Assembly (NCBI GenBank): GCA_012965065.1
Contig: DTSX01000126.1
Coordinates: 1-18,082 of the forward strand
Source: Gammaproteobacteria bacterium
GTDB lineage: Bacteria; Pseudomonadota; Gammaproteobacteria; Steroidobacterales; UBA11654
Reading direction: 5' to 3'
Length of the DNA: 18,082 nt
In this document: positions 7,181-15,519 of the stretch, piece by piece
How positions within the stretch are numbered: the first letter of the stretch is position 1
How the letters are laid out: each line of letters begins with the position of its first letter
Notes under the pieces: generated by a model
What the model was told of the DNA's origin: nothing
Seen by the model: the letters and a program-made list of their open reading frames with translations, nothing else
Databases searched by the model: none
Translations under genes and position numbers: made by a program

Positions 7181-8209
7181 ATGGATCAAAAATCAACGAC
7201 ATACACCCTGCCTGCAAAGCTATACCACGAGAATGACTTTTTTAAAGTTGAAAGGGATAAAATTTTTTCTAATGAATGGCAGTGGGTAGGAAGATCTGAA
7301 TTAGTAAAAAATCCTGGTCAGTTTATAACTGCTGAAATTACAAATATTCCTATTCTAATAATCCGAGATAGTAATAATATCCTAAGGGGCTTTCATAATG
7401 TATGCCGACATAGAGCTTCTAAAATTCTCTTAGACAAAGAAGGCAAGTGCAAAAGTCTTGTCTGTCCATACCACGGATGGCGTTACGGATTAAATGGAAA
7501 ATTACAGAACTCCCCTTACTTTTATGGTGCTGAAGACTTCAACCCAGACAATTTTTCCCTCTTCCCTATTAAAGTGTCAGAAGAATTTGGGTTGGTTTTT
7601 GTAAATATTAATGTTGACTCTGAATCTCTTACCAGTTGGTTGGGACCTTTTACAGAAATGGTAAATCGTGTTTATAAAAGTAATTTTGTTTTTCATAATG
7701 AAATAACATTTGATGTTAATGCTAATTGGAAAACATACGTTGATAATTATCAGGAGGGATATCACATCCCCTTAATCCATCCTCAATTAAACAAGGATGT
7801 GGTTTGGCAAGAATATACTTTGATTAATACCGATTCAACAAGCATACATTCTGTTCCACCGAGATCTGGTAGCCATGAGCCAGGAAGTTTTGGGTGGCAT
7901 TTCCCAAATATTATTTTCAATGCATACGGTAGAGGTGCTGTCTTTCAAAGAATTGAACCGCTGAAGCCAAAATGGTGTAGAGTGGTCTATAATCTTTTCA
8001 GGCCATCAGATGTATCGGAGGAAGATTTTGAGTCAAATGAAGGTCAATACCAAAAAGAAGTTAGTATTGAAGATCAAAAAATAGTTCCCTTGGTACAACA
8101 AAATTTAGAGACTGGCATATATCAGGCAGGCCCATTAAGCCCTAAATATGAGTCTGGATTGGCTTATTTTCATCAACTGTTAATGGAAAGAATTGGTATA
8201 GGAGAATAA
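7181..8209 (+). CDS. Rieske [2Fe-2S] non-haem iron oxygenase, alpha-subunit type
   Basis: 342 residues. The N-terminal Rieske domain binds [2Fe-2S] through C75-R-H77 and C95-P-Y-H98, with 17 residues between the two pairs. The C-terminal domain has the mononuclear-iron segment VDNYQEGYHIPLIH: D188, N189 and E192, His195 and His200. A plausible third iron ligand is D298 in SIEDQKIV. This is the layout of ring-hydroxylating dioxygenases and of the choline/carnitine/betaine monooxygenase group; at under 350 residues it is short, like many quaternary-amine demethylases and monooxygenases. Such enzymes need a ferredoxin/flavin reductase, which is not encoded nearby. The stop is followed after one base by the ATG of the NmrA-like gene, so the two are co-expressed. 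Substrate not determinable here. Confidence 0.92.
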   Translation: MDQKSTTYTLPAKLYHENDFFKVERDKIFSNEWQWVGRSELVKNPGQFITAEITNIPILIIRDSNNILRGFHNVCRHRASKILLDKEGKCKSLVCPYHGWRYGLNGKLQNSPYFYGAEDFNPDNFSLFPIKVSEEFGLVFVNINVDSESLTSWLGPFTEMVNRVYKSNFVFHNEITFDVNANWKTYVDNYQEGYHIPLIHPQLNKDVVWQEYTLINTDSTSIHSVPPRSGSHEPGSFGWHFPNIIFNAYGRGAVFQRIEPLKPKWCRVVYNLFRPSDVSEEDFESNEGQYQKEVSIEDQKIVPLVQQNLETGIYQAGPLSPKYESGLAYFHQLLMERIGIGE

Positions 8210-8210
8210 A

Positions 8211-9068
8211 ATGATATTAATTACAGGTGCAACGGGTAAAACAGGTTACGAAGTGGCAAAAAATCTTGGTGCGCTTGGGATTCCTTTTAAAACGTTAATT
8301 AGGGATCCAGATAAAGCATCACAAATTACTGAGTTGGGGGGTCAACCCATTGTCGGCTCAATTGAAGATGATGTGCTATTAAACCAAGCTTTGGAAGGGG
8401 TTAATAGAACACTCATACTCTTACCTAACTCTGAACAACAGCTTTCTTTGGAAAAACGATTTGTGGACGCAGCAGTGAAAGCTCAGGTAAAACATGTGGT
8501 AAAAATGTCCTCAATGGAAGCTCTCCCTGAAGCCACCAGGACCATCCCAAGGATGCATGTTGAATCTGAAAACCACATCAAAGACTCTGGTCTGTCCTGG
8601 ACAATGATAAAGCCAAACTTTTTTATGCAAAACTTACTCGGCTCTGGGAAAACAATTAAAGAACAAAATAAATTCTTTTTTCCTTTTGCAAATGGAACAA
8701 CAGCCATGATGGATGTTAGGGATATTGGGTTGTTTATTGCCAAGGTGCTGTCTGGTGAAGGCCATGAAAATCAGAACTATGAAATAACTGGTCCTGAGCT
8801 ATTGTCATTCCATGAAGTAGCTGAGAAGTTTAGTCTAGTTCTCGGGACAGAAGTCAATTACGTCAATGTTCCCATGGATGCATACAAAACTACTTTGTCT
8901 CAATTCGTGACAAACCAATGGCATTTGGATGCTGTGATTGATCTCTTCGAGGATATTGCAGAAGGTGGGCTTGATTATACAACCACTACTTTTAGTGATT
9001 TAACTGGAAAATCTCCATGCTCTTTGGAACAATTCATTGAAGAACATCTGTCTTTTTATAGAAATTGA
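8211..9068 (+). CDS. NmrA-like atypical SDR, NAD(P)-binding protein
   Basis: 285 residues. It opens directly with the dinucleotide-binding motif MILITGATGKTG (GxxGxxG, 6-12). The atypical short-chain dehydrogenase fold follows: VKHVVKMSSMEA near 95-106, WTMIKPNFFMQNLL near 127-140, and an NYEITGPELLSF segment near 185-196. The classical SDR Y-x-x-x-K catalytic pair is absent. It resembles NmrA/QorB-type proteins, which act as NAD(P)H-dependent quinone reductases, redox sensors or isomerase-like enzymes. Its ribosome-binding site GGAG overlaps the last codons of the Rieske gene, so translation is probably coupled. It could be the NAD(P)H-linked partner of the Rieske pathway, but nothing in it binds iron-sulfur or FAD, so it is not an obvious electron-transfer reductase. 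Confidence 0.88.
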   Translation: MILITGATGKTGYEVAKNLGALGIPFKTLIRDPDKASQITELGGQPIVGSIEDDVLLNQALEGVNRTLILLPNSEQQLSLEKRFVDAAVKAQVKHVVKMSSMEALPEATRTIPRMHVESENHIKDSGLSWTMIKPNFFMQNLLGSGKTIKEQNKFFFPFANGTTAMMDVRDIGLFIAKVLSGEGHENQNYEITGPELLSFHEVAEKFSLVLGTEVNYVNVPMDAYKTTLSQFVTNQWHLDAVIDLFEDIAEGGLDYTTTTFSDLTGKSPCSLEQFIEEHLSFYRN

Positions 9069-9108
9069 ATCTAGAGAAATATAAGACTCCTTCTCTGAGA
9101 GATGACAA

Positions 9109-10389
9109 TTATTGTTCCTGCCATCCTCTCTTGACCACAATTAAAGTCAATAAGATTGCTGGGATACCAGCCAAAGCTGCATATAAGAAAAAATTGTACC
9201 AGCCTATAGCTTCTATAAACTGGCCAGAAAATCCACTTATGGCCTTACCTGGCAAGGTCATGAGTGATGAAAAGAGTGCGTATTGAGTGGCAGTATAATT
9301 TCGACTGGTTAAGCTGGATAAGAATGCAATAAAAACAGAACCAGAAAAGCCCAACGCAAAATTATCTACACTAATGGTCAAGATTAGGTAGCGAATGTCA
9401 GGGCCAGACCCAATCAACAAAATATAAAATAAATTGGTAATTACGAGCAAAATACTACCAAGAATCAATGGTCTACCAATTCCATATTTGACAACTGTTA
9501 GGCCTCCTATGAATGCACCCAATATCGTTACCCCAATACCAAAAACTTGTGTGGTTGAAGCAATTTCAGTGAGTTGAAAACCAACATCGAGAAAGAAGGG
9601 ATTTGCGACAATGCCTAAAATTAAATCACTGACTCGATACAGCCCAATCATCAGTAACAAAACGATGGACCAATAGCCGTTACGAAAGAAAAATTCTGAA
9701 AATGGTTCAACAACAGCTTCTCTAAACCATGTCGCTGTTGACCTTTGTTTTCTTGATTGGAGGTTGGGTTCTCTTATAAGCAATGTAGTTATGACACCGA
9801 CCAACATAAAAAAGGCCATAACTTTATAGGCAAAATTCCATGTGTTGAATGCAGCAATGTAAAGAGTGCCGCCCCCTGCTATTAACACGGCAAGTCGATA
9901 ACCCAATTGATATGCTGCGGCCATAGCTCCCTGAAAACGATTGTTTATAATTTCTATACGATAAGCATCAATTGCAATATCTTGTGTTGCAGAAGCGAAA
10001 GCGATAAAAACAGACAAGACAGCAAATAAACTGAGATTTTCCAGTGGGTTTATGGCAGAAATGGCCAGTAACCCCAACAAGACAGCAAACTGCGTGCACA
10101 ACATCCAGGCCCTTCTTCTGCCAAGCGATCTAGACAAAAATGGCAAAGAAAGTTTATCGACAATTGGTGCCCACATGAACTTAATTGCATAGACACCACC
10201 GACCCAAGCAAACATGCTAATTTCAGTAATGCCTATCTCTACTGAAGCGAGCCAAGCAGTTAAAGTCGCAAATACCAAAGGGAAAGGCAGCCCTGCAGAA
10301 AATCCTAGGAAAAGCATGCTAATAACCTCAGGCTTTAGATAAATCTCTATGCCATGTGGGTCAAGTCCGCTATCAGAGTGAGTATTCAT
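9109..10389 (-). CDS. ampG: AmpG-like muropeptide permease (MFS transporter)
   Basis: 426 residues from the chosen ATG at 10389. A longer frame with a TTG at 10452 exists, but it would overlap the exonuclease gene by 80 bases. About 12 hydrophobic segments are visible. AmpG hallmarks near the N-terminus: LGFSAGLPFPLVFATLTAWL, then VGGVYAIKFMWAPIVDKL and SRSLGRRRAWMLCTQF. AmpG imports GlcNAc-anhydro-MurNAc peptides across the inner membrane for cell-wall recycling. The start lies inside the end of the exonuclease III gene (17-base overlap), so the two are probably one transcript. Assignment to the AmpG family is good; whether it moves muropeptides or another solute is inferred from the family. 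Confidence 0.88.
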   Translation of the reverse strand: MNTHSDSGLDPHGIEIYLKPEVISMLFLGFSAGLPFPLVFATLTAWLASVEIGITEISMFAWVGGVYAIKFMWAPIVDKLSLPFLSRSLGRRRAWMLCTQFAVLLGLLAISAINPLENLSLFAVLSVFIAFASATQDIAIDAYRIEIINNRFQGAMAAAYQLGYRLAVLIAGGGTLYIAAFNTWNFAYKVMAFFMLVGVITTLLIREPNLQSRKQRSTATWFREAVVEPFSEFFFRNGYWSIVLLLMIGLYRVSDLILGIVANPFFLDVGFQLTEIASTTQVFGIGVTILGAFIGGLTVVKYGIGRPLILGSILLVITNLFYILLIGSGPDIRYLILTISVDNFALGFSGSVFIAFLSSLTSRNYTATQYALFSSLMTLPGKAISGFSGQFIEAIGWYNFFLYAALAGIPAILLTLIVVKRGWQEQ

Positions 10390-11146
10390 AATCCATGAGT
10401 AATGGTGCGTGATCTGAAAATCGTTCATCCTTGTATATTGAGGATTGAACAATGCTGTCTTTGAAGTCAGGAGTTGTTATTTGGTAATCTATCCGCCAAC
10501 CAACATTGTTCTCCCAAGCTTTGCCTCTGTTGGACCACCAAGTGTATTCGTGGGGATTTTGGTTGATCACACGAAATCCATCGACATATCCTAATCGATT
10601 GAAAATTTTATCTAGCCACGCTCTTTCCTTTGGAAGACATCCTGAATTCTTCTGGTTTGCCCTCCAGTTCCTAATGTCTATTTCTTTATGCACAATATTC
10701 ACATCCCCACAAAAAATGAAAGGTTTCTGGAACTTCTGCATCGTTCTTAATTTGATTTCAAATTCAGCTAAGAACCTATATTTTGCATCCTGTCTTACTT
10801 CTCCAGAAGACCCTGAGGGAAAATAGACAGATGCAATTGAAAAATTGTTAAAAACTAGCTCTAGGTAACGGCCTTCGCAATCAAACTCCTTTGAATTAAG
10901 CCCTTCAATCACTTGCTTGGGCTTGAATTTACTGAAAATAGCGACCCCACTATAGCCCTTTTTTTTAGCTGGGAAATAAAAACAAAAATAAGGTTCAGGC
11001 CAAAATTTTTGGCTTTCTATATCTTGCACTTGCGCCCTTACTTCTTGGAGGCAAACCAAGTCAGCATCTTCTTTTTGCAACCAATCAAAAAATCCTTTTT
11101 TCGCTGCTGCCCTGATGCCATTTACATTTGCCGTAATAATTTTTAT
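10373..11146 (-). CDS. xthA: Exodeoxyribonuclease III (AP endonuclease), apparent ATA start
   Basis: 257 residues if read from ATA at 11146. ExoIII cleaves at abasic sites and degrades duplex DNA 3'-5'. Active-site features: TANVNGIR (N7), CLQEVRAQ (E35), GDVNIVH (D-x-N), RIDYQ, and SDHAP at the C-terminus. Homologues begin MKIITANVNGIRAA; here the codon where Met is expected is ATA, followed by exactly KIITANVNGIRAAAKKGFFDWL. GGAG (11156-11153) stands 6 bases before that ATA, ideal spacing. No ATG or GTG exists in frame upstream before the stop, and the first internal TTG (11080) would remove the catalytic Asn. So either ATA initiates, or the true ATG has been mutated or misread. The AmpG-like gene follows with overlap. 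Confidence 0.9.
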   Translation of the reverse strand: MKIITANVNGIRAAAKKGFFDWLQKEDADLVCLQEVRAQVQDIESQKFWPEPYFCFYFPAKKKGYSGVAIFSKFKPKQVIEGLNSKEFDCEGRYLELVFNNFSIASVYFPSGSSGEVRQDAKYRFLAEFEIKLRTMQKFQKPFIFCGDVNIVHKEIDIRNWRANQKNSGCLPKERAWLDKIFNRLGYVDGFRVINQNPHEYTWWSNRGKAWENNVGWRIDYQITTPDFKDSIVQSSIYKDERFSDHAPLLMDYEYSL

Positions 11147-11258
11147 GTTGTTCTCCGTTGACTCAATAGAACGATTGGAAACATGTTAATAAATCTCATG
11201 GCTACACAAATGATTTGAAGTGCTAAACTATCCAACACTCACCCAAAGTGTATATTGT

Positions 11259-11912
11259 ATGGAAAACTACAAACAAGAATTTATTAAATTTTCCTTGGCA
11301 GAAGGAGTTTTAAAATTTGGAGAATTCAAACTTAAATCAGGAAGAATCAGTCCTTATTTTTTTAATGTTGGCTTGTTCAATTCAGGAGAATCCATTTATC
11401 AACTCGGCCAATTCTATGCAAAAGCTCTTATTGAAAGCCAACTAAAATATGACATGTTGTTTGGGCCTGCTTACAAAGGCATCTCAATTGTAACTTCTTT
11501 GGCAACTGCTTTGGCTCGAGATCATCAGATCAATAAGCCGTTTGCTTTCAATAGAAAAGAGATGAAAGACCACGGCGAAAAAGGTCTAACAGTAGGTGCT
11601 GGAATTAAAGGCAGAGTTGTTATTGTTGATGATGTCATCACTGCAGGTACTGCTGTTAATGAATGCGCTCGACTAATTACCCAACTTGGCGGAACTTTAG
11701 TGGGTGTTTTAATCTCTCTTGACCGCCAAGAAAGAGGACACACTACTCTTTCGGCCACAACAGAGGTTGCGTCAAAATTAAATGTCCCTGTTGCCGCTAT
11801 TGCAAGCTTGGATGACTTAATCAACCATTTGGAATCAGGAAATTCAGAAGTTAATGGCTACCTACAAGATATCAAGAAGTATCGCCAGCGCTATGGTGCA
11901 GTTAGTAACTAA
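11259..11912 (+). CDS. pyrE: Orotate phosphoribosyltransferase
   Basis: 217 residues from the ATG at 11259 (MENYKQEFIKF), matching the E. coli start; a GTG 39 bases upstream would add a tail absent from homologues. It joins orotate with PRPP to give OMP in pyrimidine synthesis. Seen: LKFGEFKLKSGR and SPYFFN substrate-binding regions, LFGPAYKGI, the FNRKEMKDHGEKG flexible catalytic loop (Lys, His), and the PRPP motif VVIVDDVITAGTA. It is close to the gammaproteobacterial form. Divergent from the exonuclease gene, and its stop overlaps the stop of dut on the opposite strand by 4 bases. No clear ribosome-binding site or attenuator hairpin was seen in the 112-base leader. Confidence 0.97.
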   Translation: MENYKQEFIKFSLAEGVLKFGEFKLKSGRISPYFFNVGLFNSGESIYQLGQFYAKALIESQLKYDMLFGPAYKGISIVTSLATALARDHQINKPFAFNRKEMKDHGEKGLTVGAGIKGRVVIVDDVITAGTAVNECARLITQLGGTLVGVLISLDRQERGHTTLSATTEVASKLNVPVAAIASLDDLINHLESGNSEVNGYLQDIKKYRQRYGAVSN

Positions 11913-12367
11913 TCTTGGCCAGTATGCCCAAACCCACCTTCACCACGTTGGCTAACATTAAACTCTTCAACAATTCTAAACTCCACTTGCTCAACCGGCA
12001 CAAAAACCATCTGCGCAAGCCTAAGTCCGGGCTCAATTGGTATTGGATTGTTTCCTCTGTTCCAACACGAGATAAAAATTTGTCCTTGGTAATCGGAATC
12101 GATCAAACCAACCAAGTTGCCTAGGACCAAACCCTGTTTATGACCTAAGCCTGACCTGGGCAATATCACGGCAGCTAAATTAGGATCATTGATGTGGATG
12201 GCGATACCACTAGGTATTAATTCGGTCTCGCCGGGGGCTAACTCAATTGCTTGGCTAATACAGGCTTTTAAATCTATACCTGCAGAACCGTCAGTTTGAT
12301 AGCTTGGAATACCAAAATCATCGAGGACCCTTTGATCAATAATTTTTATGTCTATTATTTTTTTCAC
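11909..12367 (-). CDS. dut: dUTP diphosphatase
   Basis: 152 residues, starting with GTG at 12367 and aligning with the E. coli N-terminus (MKKIIDIKIIDQRV). Hydrolyses dUTP to dUMP and pyrophosphate, keeping uracil out of DNA and supplying the thymidylate pathway; trimeric. All five family motifs are seen: DGSAGIDLKA, PRSGLGHKQG, GLIDSDYQG (catalytic Asp), LRLAQMVF, and the C-terminal RGEGGFGHTG that closes over the active site. In many relatives dut is next to coaBC; here it lies alone between convergent pyrE and divergent rpmB. A perfect TATAAT (12431-12426, minus strand) 58 bases upstream of the start is a likely -10 box. Confidence 0.97.
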   Translation of the reverse strand: MKKIIDIKIIDQRVLDDFGIPSYQTDGSAGIDLKACISQAIELAPGETELIPSGIAIHINDPNLAAVILPRSGLGHKQGLVLGNLVGLIDSDYQGQIFISCWNRGNNPIPIEPGLRLAQMVFVPVEQVEFRIVEEFNVSQRGEGGFGHTGQD

Positions 12368-12425
12368 TGAATGGATGTTCTCAATATTTGATAAAATTGA
12401 ATTTTATGTTGCTTGCAAGGCTCCC

Positions 12426-12431
12426 ATTATA
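12426..12431 (-). promoter_or_regulatory. Candidate -10 box of dut
   Basis: A perfect TATAAT on the minus strand. The -35 at 16-18 bases is poor (ACGAAA), so confidence is limited. Together with the rpmB promoter it makes 12368-12553 a divergent promoter region with nothing else recognisable in it. Confidence 0.3.
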
Positions 12432-12463
12432 ACGATTCTTGCAAATGTTTTCGTGCTCAAGGC

Positions 12464-12492
12464 TTGCTATGTTGTTCTCGACTTGGTATAAA
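12464..12492 (+). promoter_or_regulatory. Candidate promoter of rpmB-rpmG(-mutM)
   Basis: TTGCTA (12464-12469) and TATAAA (12487-12492) are separated by 17 bases, a good sigma-70 spacing with 4 of 6 and 5 of 6 matches. The rpmB start codon is 61 bases downstream, with AGGG (12544-12547) as its ribosome-binding site. Confidence 0.45.
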
Positions 12493-12553
12493 ACTCGCTC
12501 ACAAAAGCAATTTGATAGAATCAATTAAATAACTAGAAAAAATAGGGTTTAGT

Positions 12554-12790
12554 ATGGCTAGAATCTGTCAGGTAACGGGTAAAAAAACACGGAGCGGGAA
12601 TAATGTGTCTCACGCTAATAACAAAACACGTCGTAAATTTTTACCCAATCTTCATACGCACCGTATCTGGGTAGAAAGCCAGAACAGGTATGTTAAATTA
12701 CGCCTGTCAAAAAAAGGTTTGAGAACGATCGATAAACTGGGAATAGACCATGTTCTGAGCAATATTAAACAATACGGGGAAACAACATAA
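12554..12790 (+). CDS. rpmB: 50S ribosomal protein L28
   Basis: 78 residues, the full length of E. coli L28, with RICQVTGKKTRSGNNVSHANNKTRR at the N-terminus, FLPNLHTHRIWVES in the middle and RLSKKGLRTIDKLG near the C-terminus. Structural protein of the large subunit. It directly precedes rpmG with no gap, the standard rpmB-rpmG pair, and probably shares one mRNA with rpmG and perhaps mutM. Confidence 0.98.
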   Translation: MARICQVTGKKTRSGNNVSHANNKTRRKFLPNLHTHRIWVESQNRYVKLRLSKKGLRTIDKLGIDHVLSNIKQYGETT

Positions 12791-12946
12791 ATGCGTGAGA
12801 AAATTAAACTCGTATCCACTGCAAAAACTGGGCATTACTACACGACCACTAAAAATAAAAGACAACACCCAGATAAAGTAGAAATCAAAAAATTCGATCC
12901 TAGGATACGAAAACACGTTCTATATAAAGAAGCCAAAATCAAATAA
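12791..12946 (+). CDS. rpmG: 50S ribosomal protein L33
   Basis: 51 residues: it starts MREKIKLVSTAKTGHYYTTT and ends RKHVLYKEAKIK. The ATG follows the rpmB stop with no bases between. Compared with E. coli L33 the first four residues (MAKG) are missing, and the match begins at the next conserved REKIKLVS; an upstream start is not possible without overlapping rpmB. It has no zinc-binding cysteine pairs, so it is the zinc-independent (C-minus) type. Confidence 0.97.
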   Translation: MREKIKLVSTAKTGHYYTTTKNKRQHPDKVEIKKFDPRIRKHVLYKEAKIK

Positions 12947-12983
12947 TTTTCATCATTAAGACTTAATAGGCATAATTGTAAAT

Positions 12984-13805
12984 ATGCCTGAGCTACCTGA
13001 AGTTGAAGTAACAAAAAGAGCTCTAATCCCTCATATAGAAGGCCGTACTATTGAAAAATTAGAGATCAGAGAAACTCGCCTCAGGTGGCCTATAAGGGTC
13101 GATCTGCTAAAAAAAATAGAAAATGAAATAGTCATTTCTTTATCCAGACGCGGCAAATATATTTTTATTAATACTGCCCCAGGAACTGCCATGATCCATT
13201 TAGGTATGTCTGGGAGCATAGGTGTGCTCGACCAATTTGTACCTCCAAAAAAACACGACCATTTTGATATCCATTTAGCAAATAAAAAAATAATACGCTT
13301 CAATGATCCACGACGATTTGGTTGCTTCATTTGGGCTGGAAAACAACCTGAAAAGCATCAATTAATCAACCATTTGGGAGTAGAACCATTGGAAAAAGAT
13401 TTTCAAGGCGAATATTTATATCGATTGAGCAGAAATCGAAAAACTACAATCAAAGCATTTATTATGAATGCCAGTGTGGTGGTCGGAGTGGGAAATATAT
13501 ATGCTAATGAATCACTTTTCTTAAGTGGCATTCATCCCAAAAGAAGAGCCAATAATATTGGAAAAAAAAGGTATCAAAACTTAGCCCAGACCATAAAGTC
13601 TATATTAACTAAGTCAATTGAAATGGGGGGAACAACGCTAAGAAATTTTTCATTTACATATGGGAAGGAAAAAATTGGATATTTTAAACACAATTTATTT
13701 GTCTATAGCAGAGACGGAAAGGGGTGCGAAGCTTGCGGTTCTTTAATTAAAAGAATAGTCCTCTCAGGAAGAGGAACTTTTTATTGTGGAAAATGCCAAC
13801 GATAA
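12984..13805 (+). CDS. mutM: Formamidopyrimidine-DNA glycosylase (Fpg)
   Basis: 273 residues. Excises 8-oxoguanine and formamidopyrimidines and nicks the strand by beta,delta-elimination. Seen: N-terminal MPELPEVEV (Pro2 is the Schiff-base nucleophile once Met is removed, Glu3 catalytic), K58 in RRGKY, HLGMSG (72-77), FNDPRRFG, VGVGNIYANE (helix-two-turn-helix), and a C-terminal zinc finger with C248, C251, C268 and C271. All key residues are present. It lies 37 bases after rpmG, a gene order known from enterobacteria, and converges on ggt with only 3 bases between the stops. Confidence 0.97.
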   Translation: MPELPEVEVTKRALIPHIEGRTIEKLEIRETRLRWPIRVDLLKKIENEIVISLSRRGKYIFINTAPGTAMIHLGMSGSIGVLDQFVPPKKHDHFDIHLANKKIIRFNDPRRFGCFIWAGKQPEKHQLINHLGVEPLEKDFQGEYLYRLSRNRKTTIKAFIMNASVVVGVGNIYANESLFLSGIHPKRRANNIGKKRYQNLAQTIKSILTKSIEMGGTTLRNFSFTYGKEKIGYFKHNLFVYSRDGKGCEACGSLIKRIVLSGRGTFYCGKCQR

Positions 13806-13808
13806 ATT

Positions 13809-15512
13809 TTAATACCAAAGTATTTCGATGTTTTCTATTAATGCTCTAGGGTCTGAAGAAGCCATAACAGAACCATCAGAGTATTTCATAGTAACAACTT
13901 GCATATTTCCATAATCGGAAATTTCCTTTAACTGATGCCCTTTTGATTTTAAGCTCTCTATAACTCCATTATCAAAAGCACCATTTTCATATCTAACTTC
14001 ATCAGGCAAATATTGATGATGGAATCTCTTCTTTGAGGTCATCTCATCAGCATCTGCACCTTCAGTCCATGAAACTAAAGACAAAAGAACCATAGTAATG
14101 ATTCTAGCCCCTCCTGGGGTTCCAAGAATAGCAAGTTGATCCTTCGACTCAATAAAAGTTGGGCTCATACTGGACAACATTCTTTTGTTTGGTGCTATAG
14201 AATTTCCTTGGCCATGCACCAAACCATATCTATTGGGTGCGTATGGCTTTGCAGAAAAATCATCCATCTCATTGTTTAGAATAATACCAGCGGTTGGAAG
14301 CATGTACCCAGATCCAAACCACGTGTTAATTGTCTGTGTGGTTGCCACTCTATTGCCTTCTTGATCTAGAATTGAAAAGTGGGTAGTTTCTGTACCCTTG
14401 GCGACGTATGCAGTCTGTTGAATTTCAGAGTTTTTAATGCTGGGCGAGGCTTTGTCAAGATCAATAGTAGCTAAATGATTGGATGCATGATTTTTACTAA
14501 TCAGCATGTCCACGGGAACTTCCACAAAATCGGGATCCCCTAAGTATTCAGCTCGATCTTTGTATGCTCTTCTCATGGCTTCAATCAATAAATGTGTAAA
14601 TGTATCCCTTGGCATACTCTTATAGTCATAGTTGGATACAATATTTAGAATGGTTGCGATGGTCGTGCCCCCAGATGAAGGAGGAGGTGCAAGTGTGAGC
14701 TTGTGGCCCATAAAATTAAGCTCGATTGGCTCTCTTTCAATGACAGCATAGTTTTTGAAATCATCCACATGCCAGATAGACCCATCTCTGTTAGCTTCCT
14801 CAACCATAGTCTTTGTGAAGTCGCTATTATAAAAACCTTCATGCCCCTGGGAAGCTATTAACCTAAGAGTACTAGCTAATTCGGGTTGTTTAATCAGTTG
14901 GCCTACCTCTGGTAAGTCGTTATTTGATGTAAACACTTCAATAAATTTTTGAGATAACCCACGACTCCGCCGAGCAACTTTAAGTGCTGAAATTAATCTC
15001 ATATAAACAGGAAAACCTTTCTCAGCCAACTCAATAGCCGGGGCTAAACACTCTTCTAAAGGTAATGTTCCATATTGTTTGGATAAGTAAATTAACCCGG
15101 CAGGCAAACCAGGAATCCCTGAGGCAAGGGGCCCAACCAATGATGCTTTTGGAATAACCATCCCTTGTGCGTCTAAATACATTTCTGCTGTTGCGGCACT
15201 GGGTGCCTTTTCCCTTGCATCAATAAATGTTTGATACTTATCTTGCTCACGATGAAGAAGAAAAAAAGCGCCTCCGCCCAGTCCTGAACTATAGGGTTCC
15301 ACCACCGATAAAGCAGCACTGACTGCGATTGCTGCGTCAAAGGCATTGCCGCCTCGTTCCAAAATGAGATAGCCTGCCTGGGTTGCCAAAGGATGTGCTG
15401 ATGCGATTGCAGGCTGTTGTGGCTGTGCTGCGGTAACACTGTTTGGAATAATAAAAACAAACGTGACAATAGCAGCTGTGAAGCAGCGTCGAATTTTATC
15501 AGTGCATACCAT
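13809..15512 (-). CDS. ggt: Gamma-glutamyltranspeptidase precursor, periplasmic
   Basis: 567 residues from ATG at 15512, chosen because it gives a signal peptide (KIRRCFTAAIVTFVFIIPNSVTAA) and begins 7 bases after the coaD stop; the frame extends 87 bases upstream into coaD. Transfers or hydrolyses gamma-glutamyl groups, for example from glutathione, and matures by autocleavage at the Thr in TETTHFSILD. Also seen: ATQAGYLILERGGNAFDAAI near the N-terminus, the glutamate-binding LNNEMDDFSAKP, LSSMSPT, and GTPGGARI. The final RFHHQYLPDEVRYE is typical. It links to glutathione turnover, and formaldehyde dehydrogenase elsewhere in the window needs glutathione, though a functional connection is only inference. 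Confidence 0.96.
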   Translation of the reverse strand: MVCTDKIRRCFTAAIVTFVFIIPNSVTAAQPQQPAIASAHPLATQAGYLILERGGNAFDAAIAVSAALSVVEPYSSGLGGGAFFLLHREQDKYQTFIDAREKAPSAATAEMYLDAQGMVIPKASLVGPLASGIPGLPAGLIYLSKQYGTLPLEECLAPAIELAEKGFPVYMRLISALKVARRSRGLSQKFIEVFTSNNDLPEVGQLIKQPELASTLRLIASQGHEGFYNSDFTKTMVEEANRDGSIWHVDDFKNYAVIEREPIELNFMGHKLTLAPPPSSGGTTIATILNIVSNYDYKSMPRDTFTHLLIEAMRRAYKDRAEYLGDPDFVEVPVDMLISKNHASNHLATIDLDKASPSIKNSEIQQTAYVAKGTETTHFSILDQEGNRVATTQTINTWFGSGYMLPTAGIILNNEMDDFSAKPYAPNRYGLVHGQGNSIAPNKRMLSSMSPTFIESKDQLAILGTPGGARIITMVLLSLVSWTEGADADEMTSKKRFHHQYLPDEVRYENGAFDNGVIESLKSKGHQLKEISDYGNMQVVTMKYSDGSVMASSDPRALIENIEILWY

Positions 15513-15519
15513 GCCGCGA

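Noticed and set aside
9073..9096. AGAGAA...TTCTCT inverted repeat between the NmrA-like and AmpG-like genes as a bidirectional terminator
   Set aside because: Short AT-rich arms, 12-base loop and no T-run on either side.
10390..10452. Longer AmpG start at TTG 10452
   Set aside because: It would overlap xthA by 80 bases and adds a polar tail before the AmpG-like start; the ATG at 10389 fits better.
11220..11258. Upstream GTG start for pyrE
   Set aside because: The extra 13 residues have no counterpart in PyrE proteins, while MENYKQEFIKF matches the usual N-terminus.
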